From Clostridium sp. M62/1 (GTDB lineage: Bacteria; Bacillota; Clostridia; Lachnospirales; Lachnospiraceae), in the NCBI RefSeq assembly GCF_020736365.1, contig NZ_CP085988.1, positions 1-64,000 on the forward strand: a stretch of 64,000 nucleotides of DNA. Direction: 5' to 3'. The position numbers and the translations under genes are program-made. Below the pieces are notes generated by a model. The model was not told where the DNA came from and searched no databases. It saw only the letters and a list, made by a program, of their open reading frames with translations. Below, in pieces: positions 24,953-33,453 of the stretch (within the stretch, counting starts at the first letter, position 1; each line of letters starts with the position of its first letter).

Positions 24953-25032
24953 GCAAGCAGGCGGTGATCCCGTGGTACGGCTACAAGTGCCCGATCTGCC
25001 GCAGCAAATACAGAAAAGGAGCAAAACCATGA
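24856..25032 (+). pseudogene. Zinc-ribbon ORF without a start codon
   Basis: Open from 24856 to TGA 25030-25032 with no ATG, GTG or TTG. It encodes YEVCQECGLDWNVS ... GYKCPICRSKY, two CxxC pairs typical of a zinc ribbon, and its stop overlaps the next gene's ATG (ATGA), as in truly coupled genes. Most likely a real gene with a sequencing or natural frameshift near 24879. Confidence 0.5.
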
Positions 25033-26291
25033 GAAACGAAGTAATTTACGACAAAAACGGGCGCCCGGACATTATGGTGGTTTTTACCCCGTCCGAGCTG
25101 GGACTCCCTGACACCCTGAGAGGCCGCAAGGTTAAGGAATACGCGATCAGCAAGTACCAGAACACATTGATCGACGGCGTTCCGTACTCTCTCCCATTTA
25201 TGAAACCGGCTGTGAATATCAGCCACGACGAAGCAATCCGCCTCTGCGAGAGCAAGGGTGAAGGCTGGCACCTGATCACTAACGACGAGTGGGTGGCTCT
25301 CGGCTTCTGGAGCTGGGACAACGACACCATGCCGACCGGAAACACCGCAAGCGGCAAGAGTCACAGCCACCCGGAGCAGACCGGCACTACATACGAAGGA
25401 GGCTGCGGCAAGACCTTGACCGGATCCGGCCCGGTTCAGTGGAACCATGACGGCACGGCCTACGGTGTAGCTGACATGTGCGGTAACATCTGGGAACACG
25501 TCGGCGGCGTTCGATTTATGGACGGTATGCCGCAGGTGATCCCGAACAACGGCGCAGCCTATGGCGCGGATCAGTCCAAAGACTCGCCGGAGTGGGAGGC
25601 AATCTACACCGAGGACGGCGATCCGGTTTACTACAACGTACACGACGGAGAGATCACCCTCCAGCCGGTACACCCGGACGGCACCGACTACGACGGCGTA
25701 AAGTTCACGGATCTGGAAGCTCGCAGCGACATGGACGTGCCGGACAAGCTGAAAGATCTCGGCCTCTATCCTGCCGACGGCTACGAAAGCGACGAATACT
25801 TCTGGCTCGACTCTAACGGCGAGCGGGTTATTTTTCGCGGGGGCGACTGGAGCGACGGTGCGAACGCTGGTGTGTTCTCCCTCTACGGCAACGGCTCCCG
25901 CGGCCTTGTGGGCACGGGCCTCGGCTTCCGTGCCGCTTGCGTTCGGTTTATCTGCGACTCTGACACTCTGGACGATCTGGACTCTGATAAGAAGCAGCCA
26001 GAACCGAAAAAGCGTAGCATTTTAGCTCCGGACTTTATCGGACGGATCAAGCAGGCACTCGCCCGGCAGTTTCAGAAGCTCTACGAAGCCGCGCACGGCG
26101 AGGATCCGGAAGGCTTCACTGAACTGGCCGAGAAGGCAACAGACGAAGAACTTGCCAAGGCTGCAAAACTCAGCGCCACACTGGCTCAGGTGAACGCAGC
26201 CGTGGACATGTACGAGCTGACCGCTAAGCAGTTAAAGCTCGCAGCCACAACCTCGATCACAATCAAAACGGAGGTGAACGACCATGAATGA
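25029..26291 (+). CDS. DGR target 2: variable lectin-fold protein in the early operon
   Basis: 420 aa, ATG after AAAAGGAGCAAAACC. Same fold as target 1: YAISKYQNT, CESKGEGWHLITNDEW, VADMCGNIWEHVGGVRF. The variable repeat (FRGGDWSDGANAGVFSLYGNGS ...) lies at residues about 269-303 and is followed by a further 117 residues (charged linker, then helices 'FIGRIKQALARQFQKLYEAAHG' and 'LAQVNAAVDMYELTAKQL'). The helical tail may anchor or oligomerise it. It sits among replication genes, not tail genes, so it may not be a virion protein. Confidence 0.88.
   Translation: MRNEVIYDKNGRPDIMVVFTPSELGLPDTLRGRKVKEYAISKYQNTLIDGVPYSLPFMKPAVNISHDEAIRLCESKGEGWHLITNDEWVALGFWSWDNDTMPTGNTASGKSHSHPEQTGTTYEGGCGKTLTGSGPVQWNHDGTAYGVADMCGNIWEHVGGVRFMDGMPQVIPNNGAAYGADQSKDSPEWEAIYTEDGDPVYYNVHDGEITLQPVHPDGTDYDGVKFTDLEARSDMDVPDKLKDLGLYPADGYESDEYFWLDSNGERVIFRGGDWSDGANAGVFSLYGNGSRGLVGTGLGFRAACVRFICDSDTLDDLDSDKKQPEPKKRSILAPDFIGRIKQALARQFQKLYEAAHGEDPEGFTELAEKATDEELAKAAKLSATLAQVNAAVDMYELTAKQLKLAATTSITIKTEVNDHE
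25833..25937 (+). other. DGR variable repeat 2 (VR2)
   Basis: 105 bp aligned gap-free with template bases 16271-16375. It has 16 differences, all at template adenines. It lacks the first 10 bases of similarity seen in VR1. It keeps the same A-free 3' block (CTCGGCTTCCGTGCCGCT). No strong hairpin is evident just downstream. Confidence 0.93.
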
Positions 26292-27018
26292 GCTCCGGGA
26301 CATATTCGCGAAATACAAAGCAGTCGTATTTTTTGACACTGAGACAACCGGGCTCGAAGCTGAAAGCTGCCAGATCATTGAACTGGCAGCAATCAGAGTC
26401 GAGAAAACCGAACGGGGCACCCTCCGCATGGCCGACAGCGCCGACGTGTTCGTGAAACTGCCGGAAGGTGAGCGGATCCCTCAGAAGATCGTCGAGCTAA
26501 CAGGGATCACAGACGAGCAGCTCGAAAACGAAGGAATTACCGAGACTGAGGCTGCCGCTCGCTTCACTGAGTTGATCGGCGGCGGCCGCGTCCTTCTGGT
26601 AGCCCACAATGCACAGTTTGATCTCCTGTTTACTGCTGAAATGCTCCGGAGACACGGAAACGGTGGCCCGGAAGTCCTGAAAGCTGCCGACTATCTGGAC
26701 AGCCTAACCGTTTACAAAGACCGCCGGGCATATCCTCACAAGCTGGCGAACGCGATCCTCACCTATAAGCTGGAGGACAAGGTTCAGAACTCCCACAGAG
26801 CGATCGACGACGTGGCGGCACTGTTTGAGGTGTGCAAGGCCATGGACGCGGAACGCTCCGATCTTCTCAGCTATGTGAACGTGTTCGGATATAACCCGAA
26901 GTATGGAGTAAGTGGGAAACGGATCGAAAAGGTGGCCTACTGGCCACAGAATTTCAACAAATACATGCAGGCTCCGAGCTATACGCTCCCGGCCAAACTC
27001 AGACAAAGAAGGAGGTAA
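26284..27018 (+). CDS. DnaQ-like 3'-5' exonuclease
   Basis: 244 aa, ATG overlapping target 2's end by eight bases. DEDDh exonuclease motifs: VVFFDTETTGLE (residues about 14-25), VAHNAQFDLLF (about 107-117), HRAIDDVAAL (about 170-179). Likely proofreading or end processing during phage replication or recombination. Confidence 0.92.
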   Translation: MNELRDIFAKYKAVVFFDTETTGLEAESCQIIELAAIRVEKTERGTLRMADSADVFVKLPEGERIPQKIVELTGITDEQLENEGITETEAAARFTELIGGGRVLLVAHNAQFDLLFTAEMLRRHGNGGPEVLKAADYLDSLTVYKDRRAYPHKLANAILTYKLEDKVQNSHRAIDDVAALFEVCKAMDAERSDLLSYVNVFGYNPKYGVSGKRIEKVAYWPQNFNKYMQAPSYTLPAKLRQRRR

Positions 27019-27023
27019 CAGAA

Positions 27024-27779
27024 ATGCGAAGCAGCTCGCTGAAAGTATACAGCCCGGTGGAATACACCGGGTACAAAGAAAAAAGAAGCGGCCACCCGTC
27101 GGAACCGGGAAGCCGCACAGGCAATCGAAAAACCACGCGAAAGCCTAAGCCTATTTTATACCGGCTGCGCCGTTTTTGCAAGCGCCTGAACTGGAAAGGG
27201 ATCGGCGGGCTGGCAGTCACCACAGTGGTGATCGTGTTCGCAGTGCGCGGCGTCGTGGGTATGTTCTCAGAACACACCCAGACAAAAACAGCCCCGATCA
27301 CAACCAGCAGCCCGGCGGCCGAGGAATCTCAGCCCTACGTTTTTTACTACAAGGACGGGCAAGCCGTAAGCTGGGAGGACGTCACAGACGCATGGGCCGA
27401 AGAGGCAGGGATCCAGAAGCGCTACGCTCTCACTGACGCCGAGCGACTGGAGATCGCTCAGGTGCTCACGGCCGAAGCTGGAGGCGAACCCTTCGCCGGA
27501 AAGATCGCAGTAGCTCAGTGTATTCTCCAGACCTGCGAGGACGAAGGGATCCGACCGGACGAAGTGCTGCGCGTGTACGCATATAGCAAGCGCCGCCCGG
27601 AACCGACTCAGGAAGCCCTCGAAGCCGTGCAGGACGTGTTCGACTTCGGGATCGTGGCAACGACCGAGCCGATCAAATACTTTTACGCTCCCGCTCTCAC
27701 GGACAGCGAGTGGCACGAGTCCCAGATCTATGTAATGACCATTAACGGACACCGATTTTTTAAGGAGGCAACCGAATGA
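27024..27779 (+). CDS. Membrane-anchored SleB-like cell wall hydrolase
   Basis: 251 aa, ATG after AAGGAGGTAACAGAA. Basic N-terminus, one membrane helix (GIGGLAVTTVVIVFAVRGVVGMF, about 52-74), then an extracytoplasmic SleB/hydrolase_2-type domain (LEIAQVLTAEAGGEPFAGK, with likely catalytic Glu in TAEAGGE, about 145-165; IKYFYAP near the end). Unusual among early genes; it may alter the wall of the infected cell or lysogen. Confidence 0.78.
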   Translation: MRSSSLKVYSPVEYTGYKEKRSGHPSEPGSRTGNRKTTRKPKPILYRLRRFCKRLNWKGIGGLAVTTVVIVFAVRGVVGMFSEHTQTKTAPITTSSPAAEESQPYVFYYKDGQAVSWEDVTDAWAEEAGIQKRYALTDAERLEIAQVLTAEAGGEPFAGKIAVAQCILQTCEDEGIRPDEVLRVYAYSKRRPEPTQEALEAVQDVFDFGIVATTEPIKYFYAPALTDSEWHESQIYVMTINGHRFFKEATE

Positions 27780-28027
27780 ATAACGAAAACAAGCCAAGCG
27801 TGATCGCAGAGCTCACGGCTGCACTTGCCAGCATGGCGGAACGCGCCGCCGCTGCTGAGGCCGAAGCCGAGCAGTACAAGAAAAGCTCAGGCGAGTGGTA
27901 CCAGTTTTTCACCAGCAAGGACAAGGAACTGAGAGACACGCAGGCAGAACTCCAGAAAGCCCGCAAGGCTCTGGAAGCAAAGGAAGGAGAACAGAACCAT
28001 GGCAACGACAAAGAAAGCAATAGCTGA
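27776..28027 (+). CDS. Small coiled-coil protein
   Basis: 83 aa, ATGA overlap with the previous gene and 29-base overlap with the next. Ala/Glu-rich coiled coil through most of its length, with WYQFFTSKDKELRD in the middle. No family recognised. Confidence 0.6.
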   Translation: MNNENKPSVIAELTAALASMAERAAAAEAEAEQYKKSSGEWYQFFTSKDKELRDTQAELQKARKALEAKEGEQNHGNDKESNS

Positions 28028-28655
28028 GGCTGAGCAGGCCGCAGAAATCAAAGAAGCAATCGCAGCACCCACCACAGAGCCGGAAACTCCGGCCGTAACA
28101 CTGGACGAGCTGGAAAACATGGACATGAACATGTTCGACGCAGAGGAAACCGAAAGCGCTCCGCGCCCGGCATGGCGTATCACTGACGACGGCTGCGCCG
28201 ACTGGGCCTGCCGAAAAATCGCAGAAGAAAAGACCGAGCTCGACCGAATCACCGCACTGGGCGAAAGCCAGATCGAGAAGATCCAGCAGAGAATCGACGC
28301 TGCTCAGCGCAGATATGAAAACGGCACCCGTTTTCTCACCGGAAAGCTCGCGGAATACTTCGAGACAGTCCCACACAAGACAACCAAGACAAAACACAGC
28401 TACCGCCTTCTCTCCGGCACTCTGGTGAAGAAACTCGGCGGCAGCACCATGAAACAGGACGACGACACACTGCTGGCCTATCTGAAAGCCTCCGGCAATG
28501 AGGATATGATCCAGAACACTGAAAAGCCGAAGTGGGGCGAGTTCAAGAAACGCCTCGAAATTGTAGGCGGCCAGATCGTAGACAAAACCACCGGCGAGCT
28601 GGTGGAGGGCGTGCAGATCATTGAGAAACCGGACACCTTCACGGTGGACGTGTAA
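27999..28655 (+). CDS. Gam-like host-nuclease inhibitor
   Basis: 218 aa, ATG after AAGGAGAACAGAACC. An acidic 60-residue lead is followed by WRITDDGCADWACRKIAEEK, a long coiled coil (about 65-110) and a beta-rich end. This is the plan of Mu Gam / Gp157-type proteins that coat DNA ends against RecBCD/AddAB nucleases. It is next to ERF and SSB, which supports a recombination role. Confidence 0.7.
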   Translation: MATTKKAIAEAEQAAEIKEAIAAPTTEPETPAVTLDELENMDMNMFDAEETESAPRPAWRITDDGCADWACRKIAEEKTELDRITALGESQIEKIQQRIDAAQRRYENGTRFLTGKLAEYFETVPHKTTKTKHSYRLLSGTLVKKLGGSTMKQDDDTLLAYLKASGNEDMIQNTEKPKWGEFKKRLEIVGGQIVDKTTGELVEGVQIIEKPDTFTVDV

Positions 28656-28666
28656 GGAGGTAGCAC

Positions 28667-29497
28667 ATGGCAACAACCAAGGAAACGGCGGCCGCAAAGG
28701 CGGCCACCACCCCACCGGTACCGCTGACGCTGCAGCAGAAGTTCATCAAGTTGCGCGAAGCCGTTCCCTCTATCACCCAGAAGGCCCACAGCGACGGCGT
28801 AAAGTACAAGTTCGCGAAGATCTTCGACGTGTACCAGCTTCTCACTCCAGCCATGAATGAGTTCGGCGTCAATTTTGACATTGTAGGCGAGCAGGCCACC
28901 CGGCACAGTGAAAACGGGGATCCGATCTACTACTCCAACTTCACGCAGCACACCAGAAACGGCGACCGCATTGTCTGGGTGTACGAGGCCGACCTCACGA
29001 TCCGCTGGACAAACGCAGACAACCCGGACGAGACTCTGGAAGTTACTCTCCACGCAATCGGAACGAACGACGGAGGCCCGGACAAGGCCAAAGGCTCCGC
29101 GTGGACGTACTGCCTCAAATACTACCTGTTTGAGAAGTTCGGCATTGATCAGGGCGACGACGATCCAGACATGAGCGACCACAGCAGCGAACCCCCTCAG
29201 CAGAGCCAGAAACAGCACACAGGAGCTCAGAACGGGAACCGGCAGGGAAACACCCAGCCGCAGGCACAAAATGGCCAGACGGGGCGCTCAGGCGCCGCAC
29301 GACCACTCTCAGACGCTCAGCTCTCCCACCTCTACCGTAAAGGCGAGGACGCCGGGTACTCTCAGCAGTCGATCAACGAATGGATCCTGAAAAAATACGG
29401 ACAGCAGGATCCACATAACCTGACGCGGGCCCAGTACGACGAAGCCTGCGCCGCTATGGACAACGCAAAGCAGCAAGGAGGACAAAACAATGCTTAA
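28667..29497 (+). CDS. erf: ERF-family single-strand annealing protein
   Basis: 276 aa, ATG after AAGGAGGTAGCAC. Core (about 20-165): FIKLREAVPSITQKAHSD, YKFAKIFDVYQLLTPAMNEF, then KAKGSAWTYCLKYYLFEKFGI, the ERF signature. A Gln-rich linker and a C-terminal helical domain (LSHLYRKGEDAGYSQQSI) follow. It anneals single strands in phage recombination. Confidence 0.9.
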   Translation: MATTKETAAAKAATTPPVPLTLQQKFIKLREAVPSITQKAHSDGVKYKFAKIFDVYQLLTPAMNEFGVNFDIVGEQATRHSENGDPIYYSNFTQHTRNGDRIVWVYEADLTIRWTNADNPDETLEVTLHAIGTNDGGPDKAKGSAWTYCLKYYLFEKFGIDQGDDDPDMSDHSSEPPQQSQKQHTGAQNGNRQGNTQPQAQNGQTGRSGAARPLSDAQLSHLYRKGEDAGYSQQSINEWILKKYGQQDPHNLTRAQYDEACAAMDNAKQQGGQNNA

Positions 29498-29891
29498 TCA
29501 TGTGGAGCTTCTGGGCCGTCTGGCTCAGGAGCCTGAAATCAGATACACACAGAGCGGCACACCAGTGGCGAGCTTCGACCTCGCCGTGCAGGTACCGAGT
29601 AAGAACAAAGACGCCGCTCCGGACTATATCCCGATCGTGTGCTGGAGAGAACGCGCCGAGTTTTGCGGCCGCTACCTCTCCAAAGGCCGCCAGATCGTAG
29701 TTGAGGGCCGGATCTCCACCCGTAAATGGAAGGACGAGAAAACCGGGCAGAACCGCAAGGCCGTGGAAGTTGTGGCCTCAAACATTTACTTCGCAGACAG
29801 CAACGGAGGCAACGCAAATGGCAATCCTCAGCCCGCCAACAACGACGGATTCATGGACATACCGGACGACGGACAGCTTCCTTTTAACTAA
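29490..29891 (+). CDS. ssb: Single-stranded DNA-binding protein
   Basis: 133 aa, ATG after CAAGGAGGACAAAACA, overlapping ERF. OB fold: MLNHVELLGRLAQEPEIRYT, then PIVCWRERAEFCGRYLSKG and VEGRISTRKWKD. Ends in MDIPDDGQLPFN, an acidic tip ending in a PF pair as in bacterial SSBs that recruit partners. Confidence 0.95.
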   Translation: MLNHVELLGRLAQEPEIRYTQSGTPVASFDLAVQVPSKNKDAAPDYIPIVCWRERAEFCGRYLSKGRQIVVEGRISTRKWKDEKTGQNRKAVEVVASNIYFADSNGGNANGNPQPANNDGFMDIPDDGQLPFN

Positions 29892-29905
29892 TAACACCGA
29901 CCGAA

Positions 29906-29930
29906 GGACGACCGCCGGACAGACCGGCGG
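29906..29930. repeat. REP-like dispersed repeat, copy 1
   Basis: GGACGACCGCCGGACAG at 29906-29922, inside the hairpin CCGCCGG-ACAGA-CCGGCGG. It lies in the 86-base gap between ssb and the replication gene. Related copies at 30351-30367 (identical 17-mer), 35610-35633 and 38208-38224 (one to two changes) lie inside genes, each near a low-complexity segment or a gene end. Confidence 0.6.
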
Positions 29931-29977
29931 AACTCTACGGCCAAACCAGAAACAAACCACGAAAGGAGGTGCCGACA

Positions 29978-30844
29978 GTGGCATGGATCCAAATTCACCA
30001 ACAACTGAAAGACCACCGCAAGGTGCTGGCTGCTGCTGACGAGCTCGACATTGAACCGGCTCACATGCTCGGCCTGCTGATCTCGTTCTGGCTCTGGGCC
30101 ATTGATAACGCACCGGACGGATCCCTCGCTGGAATATCCGACAGAATGATCGCAAGAGCGGCCCAGTGGGACAAAGATCCGGAGGAATTTGTGGCCGCCC
30201 TGACCTCTGCGTCTCTGCTGGACGTAACGGAGGACGGCGTTCTGGAGATCCACGACTGGAGCGAGTACACCGGAAAGCTGATCGAACAACGAGAAAATGA
30301 GAAAAACCGTTCGAGAGCCCGCCGCGCTGCTGCTAAGTCAAACGACCGGAGGACGACCGCCGGACAGTCTGCGGACGCAAGCAAGAGCGACCAGAAAAAG
30401 ACCGCAGGTAGAGTAGACCAGACCAGAGTAGACCAGAGTAGACCAGAAAATAAGGGGGATACCCCCATAACCCCCGCAGCCGAGAAGCAGCCAAGCGCTC
30501 AGGAACGACGTTTCGCAGAGTTCTGGACTGCATACCCGAAGAAAGTCGGCAAGAAAGCAGCACAGAAGGCATGGGAAAAGGCAAAGCCCGACGCTGAACT
30601 GTTCGAGAAGATCATGCAGGCAGTGGCAACAGCTAAAACCTCGGAACAATGGCTGCGAGAAGGTGGCCGCTTCATTCCCAACCCGTCAACATGGATCAAT
30701 CAGGGACGCTGGGACGACGAACCTCTCCCACCTGCCGGATCCGGAAGCTATCAACAGCGACCGGGTGGAAATTGTGGAAAACCTGACACCATGGACGTGC
30801 TCGCGGGGATAATCGCAAACGAGGAAGGAGGCTTCGAGATATGA
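29978..30844 (+). CDS. Replication initiation protein (DnaD / replisome-organizer type)
   Basis: 288 aa from GTG 29978, seven bases after AAAGGAGG; GTG 29969 lies inside the ribosome site. N-terminus (AWIQIHQQLKDHRKVLAAADELD) is a winged-helix replisome-organizer start. A basic Gln/Thr linker (about 105-165) contains a dispersed repeat. The C-terminus has FAEFWTAYPKKVGKKAAQKAWEK and FIPNPSTWINQGRWDDE, common in phage initiators. Probably loads helicase at the origin with the next gene. Confidence 0.82.
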   Translation: MAWIQIHQQLKDHRKVLAAADELDIEPAHMLGLLISFWLWAIDNAPDGSLAGISDRMIARAAQWDKDPEEFVAALTSASLLDVTEDGVLEIHDWSEYTGKLIEQRENEKNRSRARRAAAKSNDRRTTAGQSADASKSDQKKTAGRVDQTRVDQSRPENKGDTPITPAAEKQPSAQERRFAEFWTAYPKKVGKKAAQKAWEKAKPDAELFEKIMQAVATAKTSEQWLREGGRFIPNPSTWINQGRWDDEPLPPAGSGSYQQRPGGNCGKPDTMDVLAGIIANEEGGFEI

Positions 30845-31524
30845 CAAAAGCAGACGCGGCTCGACTGGTGGCGATCGTCGTCACCGCCTACCCGAATTTT
30901 GACAAGTTCAAGGACGCGAAAGCAATCGAGGCCACGGTGAATCTCTGGGCCATGATGTTTGAGCAAGACGAATCCGGGATCGTAGCGCTGGCAGTAAAAA
31001 AACACATTGCAACAAACAAATGGCCGCCGAGTGTGGCCGAAGTCCGGGAGATCATGCTGGAGATCCAGCACCCGGAACTCATAGAGCCGGACAAGGCATG
31101 GCTGGCCGTGAGCGACCTCATGTACAGCGCCGGACAATTCAACCACGGAGATCTCTCCCGCCAGCTCCCGCCTCTGGTGGCGCGGGCCGTTGAGTCAATC
31201 GGCTGGACTTCCCTCTGGGAAATGCACCGCAGCGCATACATAGGCGGCAAGCCCGGCATGGATCGGGTAGCCTTCATGCAACAGTACACGCCAATGTACG
31301 AACGGGAAAAGTCTCGCAGCATGACACCGGCACAATTAACCGAGAAGATCGACAACGCGGCCGGATCCCTTCCGGACAAAGGCCAACGCCTGATAGAGTA
31401 CAGGGAAAGCGAACGCCGCAGGAAAGAGCAGGAAATGGAGGCTATCACCCGCGGTGCCCTCCGACTGGAGAGCCAGATCGTCGAACAAACGAAGCTCGAA
31501 CTCAGAGGGGAGGTGCTAGGATGA
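30841..31524 (+). CDS. Putative helicase loader/regulator (G39P-like N-terminus)
   Basis: 227 aa, ATGA overlap with the initiator. The N-terminal 75 residues (LVAIVVTAYPNFDKFKD ... ALAVKKHIATNKWPPSVAEV) resemble the helical domain of G39P-type replicative helicase inhibitors/loaders. The rest is helical and charged. Position directly after the initiator fits a loader. Confidence 0.65.
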   Translation: MTKADAARLVAIVVTAYPNFDKFKDAKAIEATVNLWAMMFEQDESGIVALAVKKHIATNKWPPSVAEVREIMLEIQHPELIEPDKAWLAVSDLMYSAGQFNHGDLSRQLPPLVARAVESIGWTSLWEMHRSAYIGGKPGMDRVAFMQQYTPMYEREKSRSMTPAQLTEKIDNAAGSLPDKGQRLIEYRESERRRKEQEMEAITRGALRLESQIVEQTKLELRGEVLG

Positions 31525-32411
31525 TCCTACAAGGTGACGCACTGGAGGAACTCAGAAAGCTGCCGGACAAATGCTGCAGCGTCTGCGTAACTTCACCACC
31601 CTACTACAACGCCAGAGACTACGGAGCTGCCGATCAGCTCGGAACCGAAAGCTCTCCGGAGGAATACACCCGCAAGCTGGTGGAAGCCTTCCGGGAAGTC
31701 GCCAGAGTCCTGAAAGACGACGGCACCCTCTGGCTGAATATCGGCGACAGCTACGCGAGGCATATCGAGGACGGAGGGATCAAGCGCAAGGATCTGATCG
31801 GGATCCCGTGGCTGCTGGCTCTGGCTCTCAGAAGTGACGGCTGGTACCTCCGGGCGGACATTATCTGGAACAAGCCCAACGCCATGCCAGAAAGCGCCAA
31901 AGACAGACCGGCAAGATCTCACGAGTATGTTTTTTTACTCAGCAAAGCGGCCGCCTATTACTACGACGCCGAGGCCGTCAAGGAGCTGGCCGTCGGGTAC
32001 GATCCGAAAAAGCCCGGCCGGAAGCGCGGCAACGCGAAAACCTTCCGCGGCGGCACTGCCTACACTCACGATCAGGCCAAAGCCAACAGCGCCGAGGTGG
32101 ATCGAGGCAGCCACGGGCTCCAGAGAAATGAAACCGGCAAACGAAACCGCCGGGACGTCTGGACGATCGCCACACGGCCATATAAGGGCGCCCACCTCTC
32201 CACGTTCCCGGAGGAACTGGCCAAGATCTGCATACTGGCCGGGAGCAAACCGGGCGACACGGTTCTGGATCCATTCTCAGGAAGTGGAACCACAGGAGCC
32301 GCAGCCCTCAAAGAAGGGCGGAACTATATCGGGATAGAGATTAACCCCGACACCTGCAAAATACAAGAGCAGCGACTCGCTGAGGCTGCTCAGGAAGGAG
32401 CCAAACCATGA
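31521..32411 (+). CDS. DNA methyltransferase (beta class, N4-C or N6-A)
   Basis: 296 aa, ATGA overlap. The N-terminal catalytic motif IV is TSPPYYNARD (about 28-37), and the C-terminal AdoMet motif I is VLDPFSGSGTTGAAAL (about 249-264). This order is that of the beta class, and SPPY suggests N4-cytosine modification. No restriction enzyme is adjacent, so it is an orphan that would protect phage DNA. Confidence 0.88.
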   Translation: MILQGDALEELRKLPDKCCSVCVTSPPYYNARDYGAADQLGTESSPEEYTRKLVEAFREVARVLKDDGTLWLNIGDSYARHIEDGGIKRKDLIGIPWLLALALRSDGWYLRADIIWNKPNAMPESAKDRPARSHEYVFLLSKAAAYYYDAEAVKELAVGYDPKKPGRKRGNAKTFRGGTAYTHDQAKANSAEVDRGSHGLQRNETGKRNRRDVWTIATRPYKGAHLSTFPEELAKICILAGSKPGDTVLDPFSGSGTTGAAALKEGRNYIGIEINPDTCKIQEQRLAEAAQEGAKP

Positions 32412-32917
32412 AACGCGGTGAAATTTATTATATCGAAAGCACATACCGGGAAACCGGAAGCGAGCAGAGAGGCGGCCGTCCTGCGGTGATCGTCTCCAAT
32501 GACAAGAACAACGAAAACAGCGAGGTTGTGGAAGTGGTATACATGACCACCAAACCAAAAAACGACCTCCCAACTCATGTATTTATCCGGAGCGCACTCT
32601 CCCCTTCTACCGTCTTATGCGAACAGGTAAACAGCGTAAGCGTGAAAAGGATCGGGACGCTGATCGGAAAATTGACAAAGAGCGAGCTCACAGCCGTGGA
32701 CTCTGCTCTGGCAATCTCTCTGGGGATCGACTTCATGGATCCGAAGCCCGCAGCCAAAGAAGCGGAGCATTTACTGGAAGAAATAAGCAAGCAGCCACTC
32801 CGGATCGTCCAGCAGGATCCAGACGTTGAAAAGATCAAGCTCGAAACTGAGCGCGATCTCTACCGGAATTTATACAATGAGCTGCTGAGCAAAACCATGA
32901 AAGGAGCAAGTGCATGA
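32408..32917 (+). CDS. PemK/MazF-type endoribonuclease toxin, no antitoxin
   Basis: 169 aa, ATGA overlap. KRGEIYYIES ... GGRPAVIVSNDKNN (residues 2-40), then VEVVYMTTKPKNDLPTHV and CEQVNSVSVKRIG match the PemK/MazF barrel. The C-terminal 60 residues are an added helical extension. No antitoxin-sized gene precedes it; both neighbours overlap it by four bases. It may attack host mRNA during infection or be held by an unlinked antitoxin. Confidence 0.82.
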   Translation: MKRGEIYYIESTYRETGSEQRGGRPAVIVSNDKNNENSEVVEVVYMTTKPKNDLPTHVFIRSALSPSTVLCEQVNSVSVKRIGTLIGKLTKSELTAVDSALAISLGIDFMDPKPAAKEAEHLLEEISKQPLRIVQQDPDVEKIKLETERDLYRNLYNELLSKTMKGASA

Positions 32918-33453
32918 GAAAAAAACTGGTTTACATCTGCTCCCCGTGCCGCGGGGACGTTGAAAAGAACATAGAAAAAGCCCAGCGCTACTGTCGCGAA
33001 GCCGTCGAGCTCTGGGACGACGTGATCCCGATCGCGCCTCATGTATATTTTACCCAGTTTCTTGACGACACCAAGCAGGAGGAACGCGCCGCGGGCATGG
33101 ACATGGGCCTCTCACTTCTGGCCATGTGTGACGAGCTCTGGGTTTACGGTATCGAGAATCCGAGTGAGGGCATGAGGAGCGAGATCGAATACGCAAAGCA
33201 GCACCAGATCCCGATCCGGGACGCTGCCGAGCTTTACAGAAACCGCGAAGCCGAAACACTTCCGATCGGTGACGCACTGATCGTTCTCCCTTCTCACGTC
33301 GGGCACCTGAACGGCGTCGCCGCGATTGAATCCACCACCGTGCGGATCAATGGCGAAATGATCTTAGACCTTGCGATCGAGCTCAGACGACACCCCGGCC
33401 ACGACATCACGCTGGAGGCCGACAAAGGCGCAGACTCGGAGGTAGATCAATGA
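32914..33453 (+). CDS. DUF4406-like nucleotide-binding protein
   Basis: 179 aa, ATGA overlap. Begins KKLVYICSPCRGDVEKNIEKA, then AGMDMGLSLLAMCDELWVYG. This is the Rossmann-like pattern of DUF4406 proteins, related to nucleoside 2-deoxyribosyltransferases. A role in base or nucleotide salvage is possible. The last ~60 residues are a separate beta-rich region. Confidence 0.7.
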   Translation: MRKKLVYICSPCRGDVEKNIEKAQRYCREAVELWDDVIPIAPHVYFTQFLDDTKQEERAAGMDMGLSLLAMCDELWVYGIENPSEGMRSEIEYAKQHQIPIRDAAELYRNREAETLPIGDALIVLPSHVGHLNGVAAIESTTVRINGEMILDLAIELRRHPGHDITLEADKGADSEVDQ

